This document shows, piece by piece, positions 1 to 14,000 of a stretch of 64,000 bases of DNA; the first letter of the stretch is position 1, and each line of letters starts with the position of its first letter. Both the position numbers and the translations under genes were made by a program. Origin of the DNA: Antedon bifida (Eukaryota; Echinodermata; Crinoidea; Comatulida; Antedonidae); assembly GCA_963402885.1 (NCBI GenBank), contig OY727096.1, positions 9,681,501 through 9,745,500 on the forward strand, in the 5' to 3' direction. The notes under the pieces were generated by a model, which did not search any database, was not told the DNA's origin, and saw only the letters and a list, made by a program, of their open reading frames with translations.

Positions 1-107
1 CTTGCCTCCGGTGGCAAGAAAGCAATTTCAGCCGTGGACACGGTATACGTTGGTAGGGCCAACATACAGGCTACAAATAGTAGCAGATAGCTGCTGTTTC
101 CAACCAT
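1..107 (-). CDS. N-terminal coding exon of an unidentified secreted protein (partial)
   Basis: On the minus strand an ATG at 107-105 opens a frame that stays open to the window edge, 35 codons plus two bases. It begins MVGNSSYLLLFVACMLA and continues through a Pro/Thr/Ser stretch into a short acidic segment. A short polar start, a hydrophobic core of about 14 residues and small residues near position 26 make a convincing signal peptide, so the product should enter the secretory pathway. The start context (AAAGAATGG) is favourable. Nothing in the visible part identifies a family. The gene would continue to the left of the window and is unrelated to ELP2, which ends 1.5 kb away on the same strand. 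A chance open frame cannot be excluded at this length. Confidence 0.45.
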   Translation of the reverse strand, partial: MVGNSSYLLLFVACMLALPTYTVSTAEIAFLPPEA

Positions 108-1650
108 TCTTTAAAATGGATAAAAACAGCCAAGACTAATAGTTCGCCGCAGATGATGAGCGACCGATCCCGTTGAATGCGGTATTCAAAATGATCGCTG
201 GAAACGTAAAGCCTCATATAAAACTTCAGAAGAATGTTTGTCTTTGTCAAAATAAACTAATAGATTATCAAACAGATTGTATGCTACATGGTGTTTGTGA
301 TGATCGGTCATAAGGTTATTACTGTACCGTTTTACCAATATCATAATCATTATTGATAAGATAACACAACCGTAATCATTATGCAATTAGAATTAGGGAT
401 TCACTGCTTATAACGGTATCAAGCACAATGTCAAATATTAACTGGGGTCGTGCACCAACTGTTATTAACACAGTGCTATATGTGCAATGGATTTAACCAA
501 AACAACAAGTTGTTATCGCCACCCCCCGGATGTATAATTCACATTTATAATTTTGTTAGTGATATCATCAATATCATCAACCAATAAATTGATATATAGA
601 ACAGAATATGTCTGATCTATCTATACAGTATATCAATTTTAAAATATTATTTGTTAACTCACATATACTTTATGACTACTGGACATTTAAGGTCAAGAAT
701 GAAACAAACAAATTAACAAATATGGATGAACAATATATAAATATGTAACACTATAATAAACATGCACAAAACAAAATACAGTGTATAAGCATGGAGCTAT
801 AACATTTTAGTATAAGCCGCCCTGGCCTACTGATAAAGTTGAGGACATTTGCGACAATGAGAACATAACTATGAATGTTGAACTCAATTGGAAACAAACA
901 TTTCAGATTCAATATTCATGTCAGACACCATTCCAGCTCAGTTTTAAATTCAGTTTCTTCCCTGTACAATCCCGGTCATGTTGGTAACCATGTATATGGA
1001 TGCGTGCAGTAACCAGTAGCAAACAAACAAACGTAAAAACGCTTATCTAAATATTAATTACCTCTTTTATTGCATTTCATTTAAGGAGACAACAAGTCAT
1101 TTCAATATGACAGAGGGAGCAAAGTCTGTATTTCTTATTAAAAAACATACATTAGGTGCACTTGATTTATAATAAGCGCAGCAACTTTATTTGTGTGATA
1201 TATCATAGGCGACAGACAGTTGCCTCTCCAAATACTGAATAACTCTCTGAAGACTGGAACTCTCCCAAAACTAGACTTTTCTTTTTAATTAAAAACTCTT
1301 TCCGAATTTTTGGAAGATATATTAGGCCAGCCTAAGTGTGTATTGTATTGTGAGTGTTGGCTGCATTAAATTGTAGTATTAAACATTTCGATACAACCAG
1401 ATTAGCTGTGTGAATCATACACTAATAATAATATAATGGTAGAACAAAATTAAACATTTTCGACATCAGAATATCTCTGTGAAAATACTATTGTTTTGGG
1501 GTAAATATGATTTTTCAAAGTGTCAAAGGTCCTTCTGTATCAATAGCGACATACAGTTGATGGTCATGCGAATAACAGATTGTGTCGTTGGTCGTGTCAA
1601 TACGTGTTTAATAAGTATTTCCAAGATCATACACTAATAATATGTTGACA
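108..1650. other. Intergenic, no gene recognised
   Basis: This AT-rich stretch holds the 5' flank of the partial gene at the left edge and the region downstream of the ELP2 stop codon. I see no coding frame with known motifs, no RNA gene and no clear repeat. ELP2's 3' untranslated region must start at 1650 and run leftward. A TTTATT (AATAAA on the minus strand) near 1187 is a possible polyadenylation signal, but such hexamers are common by chance in DNA this AT-rich. Confidence 0.4.
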
Positions 1651-4600
1651 TCATAACCCGTCAAGATTAACATCAAATATTTTTACAGAACAGTCCCTAC
1701 TACAGCTAGCAAGTTGAAGCCAGTTCTTGCTTCCATCATCGTTCAGAACCTTGTGTCCAGCTCGTCCCACCTTAGGTCTCCATCGTAAGCGTTTGACAGT
1801 AAGTGAATGGCACAAGCTGCATAAGTAATTAATTACATATGTTTAAAAAAAGTGAATGAAATGTAATGTTTTTAAAAGTAAGAGCAATAAAGATGGATGT
1901 GTGGTGTTAAGTTTAAAGAAAGAGTGAACAAGCGATCTCATTTAATAAAACATTTAGATCAGGGCACAATTGTAGAATAGTAAGAGGAATGCTTGGGAAT
2001 GAAATGGAAAACTTTTCAAATATAATAGAGAGATAGTGGTGGTTAGTAATGACTTTTAATGGCAAACAAATTAACTTGAAAGTGGTATTAGTGAGTGCAT
2101 AAAATTGAGGGAAAACTTATTGCATTAAATTTATATATGCATTATATATAAGAATTAAATAGTATTATAAAAATTGTTTAGTATGGTTAATGAAATTTAT
2201 TAGATTACCTTTGGTTGAAATCCAAGCAGAGTGTCCATTCCATTGTTTTCAGATGCCATTTGTACAGTTTTATTAATCCCAATTCAGTACCAATACTTAA
2301 TATATAACTGAATTAAAAATAGAAAGAAAATAAATATTATAACTAAATAGAATCATCATTAGTATTTATCAGTCAATAATTATTTTATTTCAGAATACAT
2401 TTGATCAAATATTTAAATAGCAACAAATAGCCACAATACCTTCCATCTTGAGCAAAGACAGGGGCAAATGCAACGGCAGTAGCTGAATCCTTGATGTCAA
2501 GAGGTACAGAACATGCTTTATAGTCACCAAGGCAACTTTCAGTTGTAGGAGGAGGGCCTTTTCCCCATACTATTACCTTTATAAAATACAATATAAAATA
2601 CTCTTTTTCAGAAGTGTTGTGTCTTTTTTGCAAGCCAGCTCATTGGCTGATTGGTTAGTACTTTAGCTTTCAGACTGGTGGATTTTTTAGTTAGAGATTA
2701 TTTTAGGGTAAAGTTTGATACTGTATCCTATAACACAGGGTGTGTGGCGCAGTGTGTTGGACGTTGGAAAACTGATCATGAAATCATGGGTTCGAATCTA
2801 ACGCTCGTCACATTGCTTGTATTCATGAGCAAGACACGTGACTTTACTTACGTTTGGCTCTCTCCACTCAGTTGTACAAATGGGTACCTAGCTAGGTCAC
2901 TACACAACTTTGCGCTGATTACTAGCTGCATTATGTGAGTATGTTTCCATACGTATTTGATCCAAAAATGACTTGGTTAATAATATTATGTATGGCGCTT
3001 AGAGGTTTCACAAATATATTTATTTGAGATTTTGGATTTATAAATCCAGGATATTATTATTATTAATAATATTCAAATAAAAATAAAGCATGACCTTAAT
3101 AAATACAAATTCATTTCATACCTTCTTATCTCTTGAAGCAGTAACAAAAAATAGGTCATCATGTGACCAGGAACACGCCCAGATGATACGGCCATGTATC
3201 ATTGTCTTTTTATCTGTAAATGCAATCCTACTGTACAATGGGCCATCTTGTGGGGAATCTTGGTTACGCTTGAACAGTGACCACGTTCTGTCACGTGATA
3301 CAGATAGCAAGAGGTTGCCATTGTGAGAGAAAGCAAGCTGTGTAATAGTTAATGAATGTGAGTGGAGTTGGCACTGTTTCTTCCATGTAGAGGTATCCCA
3401 TAATATGATAGCAGCATGTTCAGGTCTTGTAGCCTGAATTAGTAAATGCATGGAGATAATACAAATTCAGATCAAAACATCTTTATTAAACGACAGTTAT
3501 AAACATACATACATGTTTCAGGAAACACTTCTGTCTTCAGTGGGAAGTTATATTACATGGTGCGTTTATTTTTAAACATTATAAACATTTGCAACGGTAT
3601 TTAAATGAAGTTATTCATAAATGAATATTTATTCAAAAACGTTATAGTGTAGTAAGCTGCTATGAAAATTAATTGAAAAGAGATTCATGCTCATAAGAAC
3701 ATAAATACTTAAATTTATGAGTATTTATTTAATCCCAATTCCTGATCTAGTTATACATGTGTTGGGCCCAAAAGCCCAGTCTGAACATATTAGGTTGGCA
3801 GATTAGAGGCTATTAGCTGGTAGTACTTCCATTGCCACCTCAACCTTTTCTAGAGGACTTTTTGGCCATAATCTGCCCAGCTATATAGTATACAGGCTAG
3901 CTGATTATCAGTTAGAAACAACATCATAAATCTCCCCTTTTTCAACTACTCATAATGTATCTTCCTATGTAATTTCCTGAACCCTGAACTACATTGTGCC
4001 ATTTAGGCCTGGAATTAGTTTTAAACCAGCAATTGTAAAAAAAAATATTTTACCTTGCAGGCAGAAGCCACCAATGTCCCTGCTGGATGGCTGGCTAGAC
4101 AGAATATTTCAAATCCATGTCCATACAGCTTTTGTGTTTCAGGCCAGAGGCTATTTTGCAGTAGATGTTCCTCAGTTGGAGGTTCTAGAAATATAGAAAT
4201 ATGTTTAAAGTCTAAAATACCACAATTCAAACATTTTTATTGCAAAATAAGCGAGTATAAATTAATATCATCATAATAATAATATTTTCCCAGTATCATA
4301 GGAATATTTGGTAATACAACATCTAATTTGTATCACATGTAGTGCCTCTATCATGTAGGGTTAGGTTAAAGGTTAATGTCATAAATCATAATAAATGATC
4401 TTAGTTGATACATGTGAAAAACATACAGTATTACCAAATATTCCTATAATACTGGAGAAAACTAAGGACCAAGAAGGGAAGGAAAATTATATAATAAATT
4501 AACTCACTCTTTAAGTTGACAGATGAGAAGTATATCTCTGTATACAGCTCACTGGGATGGTTAATTTCTCTGTCTGATTCTGGTGCCGTGGATTCACCTT

Positions 4601-7600
4601 TGTATACAGCCTTGTTAGAAAGACCAAGAGCAGGAACGCTGGCACCCATTGGAGCATTTGTAGCAGACTATAAAAGACAACAAGATTAAAGGCTAAAAAT
4701 ATACCGTCATAAAAAATTTCAAAAATAACGTAAAATGCAGGGCCCCAATGGAAACCAGTTTTTAACTGTTTGGGCTACCTGGGTAAATAAATGTAATAAC
4801 TAAATAAATATAAATAAATAAAGGAACATGCCAATTTTACACTCATTGTAATGGATATAACCGTTAAAAAAATTTAAAACATCATTATATTTAGGCTTCT
4901 TAGTGGCAAATCTACTGGTTTTAGACTGTTCACAACACGATATGAATGTATATGCTTTGAAACTATTGGGAGTTCAAAATATTTTGTTTACACACTGTAT
5001 TATATTTATAACGAATTTACCTTTTCAAATTCATCTGCTGAAAGCTCAATCTTTGATAAATGTGAGAAATTCCTTAGAAAATTCATTGGTGCATCAAATA
5101 CACGAACAACCTTAAAAAATTAGAAATAAAGCTACATTTTCCAAAAACTATGCATTACGTAGCAGACCTCCCAATTTATTAATCGCAGGAGTTTCCTAAT
5201 AATGTGTTGCTTTGCTTACTTTCTCATCAGCACCCGATACAAATCTATTGCTAGAAACCATTGACAAACACTGCATATCGTAGCCATGTACTTGAGGGCG
5301 TGCTAACTCATGCCAACTGATCTGAGATAAGAAGACAAATGCAAGTGAAAAGACTGTACATATTATATTTTCAGATCTTAGATATGGCTATACATACATA
5401 CATTATGGTAGGTAATGTACAGTATATGTAGCACAGTATTGGTCTAGATTTTGACTATTACAGGAAATCGACAATTTACCTATGCAGTCTAAACAGGTCA
5501 TGCTAATCTTTACCTGGCTCAGCCCGGTATCACAAGGTAGAGGGTATCGCCTGGTAGGGATTTATGATATAAATGATGTCAAGTACATGTTATTAAGATG
5601 CTTTAAGGCCCATTTACACTAGGACGATAACGATTGACGATAAATAGATAAGCATGCATTTTTCTTACATTAAACAAAAGACATTAGAAAGGTTTTCGTT
5701 CTAGAGCTATAGGATAATCATTTATGCTGTCTTTGATAAAAATGATATTTTTTAAAACTCAACCAAATGTTGTCATGATTAATAAAAACTATAAAATCGT
5801 TGTATTGTCACGATATTATTGGGTATAAAAACTTAGATTTCTTTTGTTTTATAATGATAAGTACATGCTTATCTATTTATCGTCGATCGTTATCGTTTTA
5901 GTGTAAATGGGCCATTAGTTGTAAATTTAACTTATATATATATATTTTTCTTTCCAGAAACAAGTTAAAATCAGTTCAAATATTGTTAAACATTTCATTC
6001 GTCACAACGTGTCAACAAAACATCACTTATCACAGAGGGCGGTCATGAGTTTTGGAAAAAACAACATATTTTGACAATTTGTTATATTATTTAAAAAAAA
6101 TTAAATTAATTAAATATCACAATAACATTAAATATTATGTTAGCATGTACTTGATAACATTTTATCTCATAAAACCCTACCGGGTGATACCGGGTGAAGA
6201 TTAGCATGACATCTCTAAACTACATAATTAATAAACACACTACATTGTGTATCTAGCTTGTTTATTTAAAAATATTTACCTTCAAAATCTAAAAGATATA
6301 TGTTTCATGTATTGCATGACTAATAGTCAGTCAATTGTGTGTAACAATGTAACTGAAAAAATAAACATGGGCAATATACACAGGTGAGCGGTAATGGTAA
6401 CCGGTAATAGTAACCGGAAAACAAATATATAGAGTCTATGTTATTTCTTATGAACATTTACACAAAACGCTGGAGCGGCCGGGCGGTTCAGATCAGGATG
6501 GATACAGATTTTATGTGGGACAAGTATTTTACTTACCGATACTGCTCATGTGTGCAAATTGGCCTTAATATGTGTAGCGTTGCAATTATTAGAAAAATCA
6601 AATGTTAATCAGTGCAATCTAATTTGTATTGTAGCAGATTTTAAATCTCTTATTTGTATTTATTGGATAGTTTTTTTTCTCTTTTATTGGGATCACCCAC
6701 TTTTATTTCTTGGATAAAAAATCCATATTTTTATAAAACATCAATAATTAATACAGTGGAATACTGTTTAATATGAACGGTAAAATATATAAAAATAATA
6801 AAATAAACGATACATTATCTTATACATCAATTATAACTTTATATAGTAAATTTATACTTTATCTTTATATTTTATTTTCTTCATCTTTTATGGGATATAT
6901 TTAATTTTCTATAGTTATCTAACATTACGTATTTAAAGTGTGTCATACATAAAAACAAAAATAACTTACTAAATTATCTTGTACCCATGGTGCATGTAAT
7001 CTAGTAGTCTGGTCTGAACCAACACTCAGTAAAAAGTTTCCATTCTGAGAATCCCAATCAAGATCTTCAACTGACCCAAAATGACCACTAACAACCACAC
7101 CTGGTGACCATTTATTATCACACTATGGGAAAAAAAGTATTCATTTTTATTATCTATATATTAATGCTACTAAATTATTCGTGTAATTTTACGTATCTCC
7201 TCCGAAACCACTGAATGGTAAGTGCTCATATGTGGCACACTGATGTTTCTTGATGGGTCGAACATGATAGGCTATATCACTTTTCTGCATTTTAAGGATA
7301 AAAACTAAAAAATTAACAGTAATTTGACATTACGTCACTATGCAACCTCCTTGATTGTGTACCGCCATGGCCGGATCTACAAATACCATGCCAACCCGCC
7401 AAATAAAAACAGTCTTTAGTCTCGGCAGCCGGCCAACCATATTGACTGATCGTGTCGTTGAAGTTTGAATTAATTACACCTATCCTTTGAACAGAATGAA
7501 TTTTGTAAATCACGGCTAGCTCAGTGAGTAAAACGTCGTGGCCATTGATATAAATGCTTAGTACGTGCTTAGTGTAGTTTAATTCCACAAAATGTGTAAA

Positions 7601-8037
7601 AGTGTAAATAATAAGTATCACCACTTCAAGTAAAAATAATATAAGACCACAATTAAATTATAAAAGTGACAACTCAACCACACAAAAAAAACAAAATGGC
7701 AAAAACCATTAAAAAAATGTAAATGACTAAAAAGAAAGACAAACAAAAAAAAACAAATCCAAATGGTTTGGTTGATATATTGTTGAAAAAAAACCAAATT
7801 ATCACCACAATTACAGAAAACAGAAAAGTGTTTAGGTAGTGTTTCCACAGCAACATCCACTTTTTTATTCTATCATGTCACTCAGTCATCCATCACTGGT
7901 TTACTTACTTCTAAACCTTCCTTGTGCCAAAGATGGAATGCTCCTTGGAATCCATGCCCTAGTATTGCATCACCACTAGGACTAAACTGGCATCCATACA
8001 GGCCTAGAGTATTCCCTCCAACCTCACCAACACGTAC
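1651..8037 (-). CDS. ELP2: ELP2 exons 8-17: C-terminal WD40 propeller
   Basis: Exon 8 resumes directly with [12 protein letters not shown] after the 15 kb intron, at the place expected from human ELP2. Exon 9 has [14 protein letters not shown]. Exons 10-11 have [13 protein letters not shown] and [14 protein letters not shown]. Exon 12 has [12 protein letters not shown]; exon 13 has [15 protein letters not shown] and [10 protein letters not shown]. Exon 14 has the invariant SRDRTWSL and ends in a WD motif completed by exon 15 (SRDKK then VIVWGKG). Exon 17 ends in [15 protein letters not shown] and then NLDGL before the stop, matching the short tail typical of the family. All phases agree. Confidence 0.93.
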
Positions 8038-11000
8038 CTGTACACAAAGCAGTGTACAAAAAAATATGAAAGGAAACATTTTTATTATCCACATTCAACA
8101 GCAAGTACAGTAAGTTGCCCATTAAACAGGGTGAATAAACTAAACTAAGTCTCACTTGGGAGTGGAATATGGCAAAATTACAACCCTGGTACTGTAGTGA
8201 AATACCCCTCCGTAAAATGGTCCAGTCCACCGAGTGACCCGAGGTCATGTATGTCGTCCTGAGGAGACCAGCGCTCTCTTGAGATTTGGACGATATAGAA
8301 TACACACCGTGTTCAATATCAAGACATACATAGCATACTGTATACTATACTATACATACTATTGGCAATTGTTGGGCAATGAACTCCCAAGAGACCAGCC
8401 CACAACGACAGGTAAGCCACACTACTTTCTGCTAGTTTGGTTATATTCTCGGCCGTTTTACAACATTGGCGCTGCGAGCAAAAACGTAATCGATTTCCTG
8501 AGACACCTGTGGGCGGATTCCGTACATTCCATTGATCTCATTTGCATATCGTTTTGTGTTTAGCAACTGTGATACATTTTAATTACTATTGTTTTTTAGA
8601 AATAGACTTTATTTTAAAGCTTGTTTTATTATGATATATTTTACCACTACATTTTACGTATACTCTTTGTACATTGGGATACATTTCTGTGTGTGTAAAA
8701 TAGGTATAATCACCGTAGTCAATATACAATTTGAATCCCTATTGATATAACACTCTGATTTACTTTAAATTATTATTATTATTATAGTGTATTTAATTAA
8801 ATAAATAATATGCCTCCAAAAGCTAGACTTATTTCTATAAATTTCTGTGACGTTACAGACCTACTCCTGGTGCCTGGTATAGGTGCTGCACGTGCCCAGA
8901 AATTGATAGATTGGAGAGGCCGTTATGGGAATATCACCCCGGGGACTCCACGATTCACCGTGAGCCTCGGGGAGATGAACGGGACTTACTTCCCTGCCAG
9001 CCCGGGACCGGGACACGAATTGAGACCACCTACACTTTCGGAGGTTCCACTACGTTCCGAGGTTGGGGAAGGACGCCCTCTTTACGATGGCAATGGTTCA
9101 ACATCTAACCCGTTTTTATGTAGCCCGGAGGGAGTTGTCCCATCCAATACGCCCGGTCAATACTCCTATGTAGATTCTTGGGGGGAACCAGAATATCGGG
9201 ACACCCCTCCTACACTTTCATCTCACGGTACACAGGTAACATCTACTGTTAGTCCTGGAATTACGCCAGTGTATTCCAGGGCCCAGGCTACTCTTCAGGC
9301 TGAACAGTCTAATATGGGGGGTAACACTCCCGTGGTTACTGCTAGCACCACATCAGCGTATACCCGGCCGCACACTCCCGTCTCTCATAGGTCCCAATAC
9401 TATAACAGAGGGGGTGTCACAAGTGATTTAATTTTTGTTCCATTGTACCGTATGAGGGGGTCATTCATGCGTAGCGGCCTCTTATTGGATGATGGGTTGG
9501 TATATAAAGTGTGTGCGGGGGTCACCCACCAGCAAGGCGGTCATCTAGAGAGGTACCTCAGAGACGCCATGTTGACTGGGCTTATGAAAACAATGACCGT
9601 ACGTATTACGACGGCAGCGAGAGTGAGGGGGAATATACCCAACCATCATTTCACACCGAACACGATGAATTCTTAGCGTCTTTTAGAGAGTTCTTATGAA
9701 CCACCAAGCGCAGGGCCCCTAGACGACAACAACCACATTTTAGGTCAAAGGACATTCCTAAAAATCTGTCGTTTAGCGGGAGGGACAATTGGGTTTTATT
9801 TAAGCAGCGTTTCCTCAACTATGCTGACGAATATGGCCTCAGTGATAGGGGAATGCGCGATGCTTTTCAATGGTGCGTTACAGGTATTGCGGCAGATTAA
9901 TTCATTAACCTAACTCATATGAACTGAGATTTATCTTTCAGGCATATTATAGGAGCTTTCGACGAGCGCTTCAAGGCTGAGGAATTACCTGAGGTCTTGC
10001 AAGTGAAGTTGGAGGCGGCCAGTCAAGAGGAAGGTGGATCAATTGAGGATTGGAGCGACCGAGTACTCACCCTAACGAGGAAAGCTTTCCGTGAACTTCC
10101 TAAAGACTGGATTCATCGGAGAGCAGTCGTGAAATTCTGCGTGGGTTGTCTCGATGCCGAGGCCGGTCAGTATATCCTACACCAGAACCATACTACTTTG
10201 GTGAGAGCACTGGCAGCCTACGAAAAATACATTGGCTATAGGGAACTTTGCATTCGGGGAAGGAAGGGGCGACCAAGAGAGCAGGTGAGGCTGCATGTAC
10301 GTTTCGCAGCCGTGCCTGACCAACGACATCACAGGTCGCCACCCTCATATGCAATAGAATCTTCTGAAAGTGGGGAGGAGGTAGAGGTCCGACAGGTTGG
10401 TAAGTTTGGAAAGGGTTGGACTCGCCCCGCGAGCCCCGAGAAACCGGTCTTCCCTGGGCCTGTGGATAGGAAGGATCAACACGATCGCAAGATTCCTCCA
10501 CGGGCGACTCCACCCTGCACCGAGACCAGGATGGAAGCGGTCGAACGACAAGTGGGGCAACTGAACACGAACGTCGACCAGTTGACGACCAACGTCGGCC
10601 ATTTGATGACCAGGTTCGACAGTCTATTAACGGCCTTGCATCCAACACCTACATCACCGGGTAGACGGTACTCAACCTCGCCCCCGAGAGTGTGTTTTGA
10701 GTGTCGAGAGCCAGGTCATTTCAGGAAGGACTGTCCTAAGTTAGCCCGACAAGTTCGACAAATTGAGTCGGAAGGTGACCAGTCGTCAAACTAGACCAGG
10801 TTGGAAGCGCAGCCCAGCTTCCCAACCTGTCACCTCGTCCGGGCTCAGGTCTTGTGAAAGGTAACAAAAGTAAATATAATGGTAATAATAATCATGGTAA
10901 AAATAATAATAGTAATGTCAATAACCGTGATAATAGTGATAACAATAATAGAAATATTAGTCACAATAACACGGATCAAGATAATACTAATAATTCTTTC

Positions 11001-14000
11001 ATTATTATGAGTAATTTTTCAGAGACGACGCTGCAACCAGACCTGCTTCCAGGTAGCGAAGATCCACCCGTGGACACTACTTCGACGACCAACGAACCGT
11101 TGGAACCTCAGGGTGCTGCGGGGTGAACTCAGCCAGTGGAAGCAGCGGACGAAACTGAAAGACCAATCGTTATCAACAGAGTACGATCCAACCGAGCCTT
11201 ATACACCACAGTCTACGTAAATCAGACTGAAGTAACAGCTGTTGTGGACACGGCTGCGGACCGGACAATACTCTCAGATAACGTATATTCTCGTTTGGTT
11301 CCTAAACCACCTATTGTGGCCAAGCTTAACTTTACCCTAGCGGGTAGAGGGACATCGATGCCCGGTTACAAGGTGGGACCTATTCATTTTAGGCTAGGGT
11401 CGGAATCCTACACTAAATTTTTCTATGTAGCACCGATTCACGACTGCTCTCCGATGAATCCAGTCTTTAGGAAGTTCACGGAAAGCTTTCCTCGTTAAGG
11501 TAAGTACCCGGTCGCTCCAATCCTCAATTGATTCACCTTCCTGTTAGGAATGCTAACCTTAAACTAAAACCCAAAAAGTGTGTTTTTTTTCAGAGAAAGG
11601 TAGAGTCTCTTGGACGTGTCGTCGGTGACAACTCCCTAACAGTTTCCGACACGGATGTAGAAGCCGTCCAGAACTGGCCTACGCCAACCAACCTGCGAGA
11701 AGTACAACAGTTTCTTGGTCTGGCTAACTATCACCGAGAATTCATCAACTCCTTCGTCAACCTGGCTGTCCCGTTGTACCGTCTGACTGAGAAGGGGGTC
11801 CAATTTGTGTGGGGAGAGGACCAGCAGATCGCTTTCGAATCTCTCAAGAACGCATTGGTTCAACCTCCTGTCCTGACGTTGCCAAACATCCGGGATGAAT
11901 TCATACTAGATGTGGACGAATCAGACCACGCATCTACTGCGGATGCAAGAGGGTAAGGAACGAGTAATCGCCTACGCTAGCATCCGGCTCACCGCCGAAC
12001 AACGCAACTACTGCACAACCCGTAAGGAGTTGCTGGCCATTGTGTATATGATCAGGCACTTCCGCCACTACCTGCTGGGCCAGCCTTTCCGGGTAAGAAC
12101 CGACCACAGCAGTCTAACTTGGCTCCTTAATTTCAAGGGTCCCCAAGGACAACTAGCTCGTTGGATGGAGGAGCTCAGCCAGTACACCATGGTAGTCGAG
12201 CATCGGCAGGGTAGATTACACACCAATGCTGACGCACTTTCCCGTCTTGGGGGATGAGAGCGCGGCGCCATCACTCCGGACGACCTGCCCTGTGAAGGTT
12301 GTACCTACTACCGTAGGACACACACAAAATGGGCACGGTTCCGGGAGGATGTCGACGTCATACCCATCTCCCAGATTTGACAGGCGAATAGAGGAGTGGG
12401 TAGTGAGGGGTTTGTGTGGGACCCGGTTGGCCGAGCGACCTTGGAAGTAACCCGGGCCCCCAATGGATTAACTAATATTTGTATTTTACAGGATGGAGAT
12501 ATGGTCACATCGATTCAGCCGGAGACACCGACCGCCCGATGTTGGGGGTACTCTGTCAGCGAACTCCAGGACCAACAACGCAAGGATGCTGATCTCCAGC
12601 CTATCCTGCGGTGGTTGGAGCGCAAAGACGACCCCTCAACTAATGAGCTGTTCCTTTTCAGCCCGAGCACAAAGTTCTTTTGGTTGAATCGACCGTCTTC
12701 ATCTGTCCGACGACGGCATTCTGTTCCTGAAACACAAAACGTCTGGCGAGCGCCTTTTGGTACTGCCAAGGAACTTGCAGCTAGTCGCCTTGCGACTACA
12801 CCACGACCTCCCTTCGGCCGGACACCAAGGCATCGCCCGAACCTGTTTGCGTCTTAAGGAAAAGTTCTTTTGGTATGGTATGTCCAGGGATATCGAAAGG
12901 TATGTAGCCAACTGTGAAGTGTGTAGCCGCAATAAGAAAACCGGCCGTAAAGCCCGGTACCCTTTAACAAACATTCATGCAGGTACACCCATGGAACGGG
13001 TACATATCGAATTCCTTGGGCCCTTGCCTAAAACCAACATGGGCAATGTATACATTCTCATGATGGTGGACCAATTCACTAAATGGGTTGAAGCTAGCCC
13101 ACTTCCTTGTCAGACAGCGGTGACGGCCCGAGCCGTGGTAGGGAATTTCTTCTCCCGGTTCGGTATGCCTTTGGAACTCCACTCTGATCAGGGGAGTAAT
13201 TTTGAAAGTGAATTATTTAGTTCTTTATGTTAAGTTTTACGTGCCCTGTCGGTCGAGTAGCAGGAGGAAACCTGGCGACGGCTACTCGCATCTGAACCTA
13301 CCCCAGCACCAACGGCGGAGGTCAGCGGAGACACGACCGGTGTAGATACTGCCCTCAAGTCAACGCCGGAACCACCACCATCACTCCCAACATGCTGATG
13401 CTCGGACGAGAGATCAACCTTCCTGCCGATCTCATGTTTACAGCTAGCGACCCTCCAACTGCACGGGCACCCGATAGCTACGTGGCCGCTCTTACACAGT
13501 CAACAACAGTCAGCGACGCATGAAGAGAGACTACGACTTCCGTGTCCTCTCACGCCCCTACAACCGTGGGGATAAGGTATATGTGCTAGATAATAGCCAA
13601 CCGAAGGGTAAATGCAAGAAGCTGTGTCCTCCTTGGAAGGGACCCGGCATCATCATCCAAGTTATCTCTCCGGGACTGTTCCGGGTCAAGCTGAGGAACA
13701 AAGTGATGGGTTTGAACCACGACAAGCTCAAGCCCTGTCACGACCGGCAGCTCCCTGGGTGGATAACTAACTATCATGTATCTCTTTCAGATCCGAGCGA
13801 TGAGAACGTCGACGATACGCCTGGAACGCTATACTGTTCCTGCCAGAAACCCTGAGCTGGGTCATTCATGATTCAGTGCGACTACTGCGACGTTTGGTAC
13901 CATGGCGCCTGCGTGAATGTCTCACCTTTAGACGCTCTGAACATCGACCGCTACAAATGCGCTAACTGCAGAGACTGAGAAGTCCAAGCTGAAGCGATTG

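Noticed and set aside
7510-7545. Box-A-like run GCTAGCTCAGTGAGTAAAAC suggesting a tRNA gene
   Set aside because: No box B or cloverleaf follows; at most a worn tRNA-derived fragment.
7618-7860. Phe-rich open frame on the minus strand
   Set aside because: It comes from an A-rich low-complexity stretch, has no splice or family support, and lies within an ELP2 intron.
8234-8563. Open frame across the left LTR of element A
   Set aside because: It spans the LTR and primer-binding area and has no protein similarity; LTRs do not normally code.
10854-11126. Asn-rich frame as a separate gene
   Set aside because: The composition is simple sequence; it sits between gag and protease of element A.
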